6,011 nt of DNA, taken from contig JAHFAA010000258.1 of the NCBI GenBank assembly GCA_023250775.1, positions 1-6,011 of the forward strand, written 5' to 3'. Shown in pieces: positions 5,722-6,011 of the stretch. Within the stretch, counting starts at the first letter, position 1, and each line of letters begins with the position of its first letter. Below the pieces are notes generated by a model. The model was not told the DNA's origin. It saw only the letters and a list, made by a program, of their open reading frames with translations, and did no database searches. This DNA comes from Bdellovibrionales bacterium (GTDB taxonomy: Bacteria; Bdellovibrionota; Bacteriovoracia; Bacteriovoracales; Bacteriovoracaceae). The position numbers were made by a program, and so were the translations under genes.

Positions 5722-6011
5722 ATGAATTGCTTTCGTACATTTTGTATTTTTTTAATCGCCCTTGTTCCATTTCAGGCCTTTTCGATCATTCGTTTTGAGG
5801 ATGCGGTTACTCCCGAATTGGCCCCCAGCGGTCGCGCTATGGCCATGGGAAATGCTTATATCTGTAAGGTGGATGATGCCACCAGTATTCTCTATAATCC
5901 CGCGGGACTTGGAACTATTCGCAATACCCATTTGCATTTGAGCAATTTTTATCTGGAGGCCAACAAGGGTTGGCTCAACGTCGGAACCAGCGGAACAGTG
6001 GCCGATGCATT
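5722..6011 (+). CDS. PorV/FadL-like outer-membrane beta-barrel protein, 3'-truncated by window edge
   Basis: The frame runs open from the ATG at 5722 to the window end, giving 96 residues. Seen: a Sec signal peptide with Arg5, a hydrophobic core at 7-17 and a probable cut after Ala-Phe-Ser (19-21). The mature start carries GRAMAMGNAY (37-46) followed by VDDATSILYNPAGLG (50-64). Known: a Gly-Arg/Ala-rich MG.AY segment followed by DDA...NPAGL marks the N-terminal region of PorV/PorQ/UPF0164 and related FadL-like outer-membrane barrels. The alternating pattern after residue 70 (HLHLSNFYLEA) fits the first beta strands. Inference: an outer-membrane channel or secretion-accessory protein; ligand or partner cannot be told from this fragment. 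No Shine-Dalgarno sequence precedes the ATG, and a near-consensus promoter predicts a start at the ATG itself, so the mRNA may be leaderless. Later in-frame Met codons (residues 40, 42) would remove the signal peptide. Confidence 0.8.
   Translation, partial: MNCFRTFCIFLIALVPFQAFSIIRFEDAVTPELAPSGRAMAMGNAYICKVDDATSILYNPAGLGTIRNTHLHLSNFYLEANKGWLNVGTSGTVADA

Noticed and set aside
5752..5937. Minus-strand open frame opposite the final gene
   Set aside because: It mirrors the outer-membrane protein gene, which has a signal peptide, family motifs and a strong promoter; the antisense product has no recognisable features.

Overview
This is a 6 kb chromosomal stretch from a Gram-negative bacterium. 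A predicted outer-membrane beta-barrel protein and a lipoprotein signal peptidase both imply a diderm envelope. Base composition is moderate, roughly mid-40s percent G+C by eye. The gene content, and an LspA carrying a C-terminal HAMP-like tail, would fit a Bdellovibrio/Bacteriovorax-type or other deltaproteobacterium-like lineage. That placement is inference; no rRNA or other marker is present. I see no mobile elements, tRNA, rRNA or CRISPR.

Left part (1-1914): the window opens inside a short-chain dehydrogenase/reductase (SDR) whose first ~40 residues lie outside. Its stop codon overlaps the GTG start of a small, unrecognised membrane protein (GTGA overlap), so the two are probably translated together. 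Converging from the other strand is a DusC-like tRNA-dihydrouridine synthase. The last 75 bp of the small membrane gene and of the dus gene are coding on both strands.

Middle (1915-4385): a 250-bp divergent intergenic region holds two clean inverted repeats and weak promoter candidates. It leads rightward into a CNNM/CorC-type membrane protein with a CBS pair (ion transport or sensing) and, 7 bp later, lspA. The LspA keeps all signal peptidase II signature motifs and the two catalytic aspartates. It is about 120 residues longer than the usual enzyme: two extra transmembrane helices followed by a HAMP-like segment. This is the most unusual item in the window.

Right part (4386-6011): a leucine dehydrogenase with a strong Shine-Dalgarno sequence follows, probably feeding amino-acid carbon into branched-chain keto-acid catabolism. 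After it, a near-consensus sigma70 promoter (TTGAGA-N16-TATAAT) places its expected +1 on the A of the ATG of the last gene. That gene encodes a signal-peptide-bearing protein of the PorV/FadL-like outer-membrane type, cut by the window edge, so its mRNA may be leaderless.

The genes do not form one pathway. The common thread from 2165 onward is mostly envelope function (ion transporter, lipoprotein processing, outer-membrane protein), with one catabolic enzyme between them.
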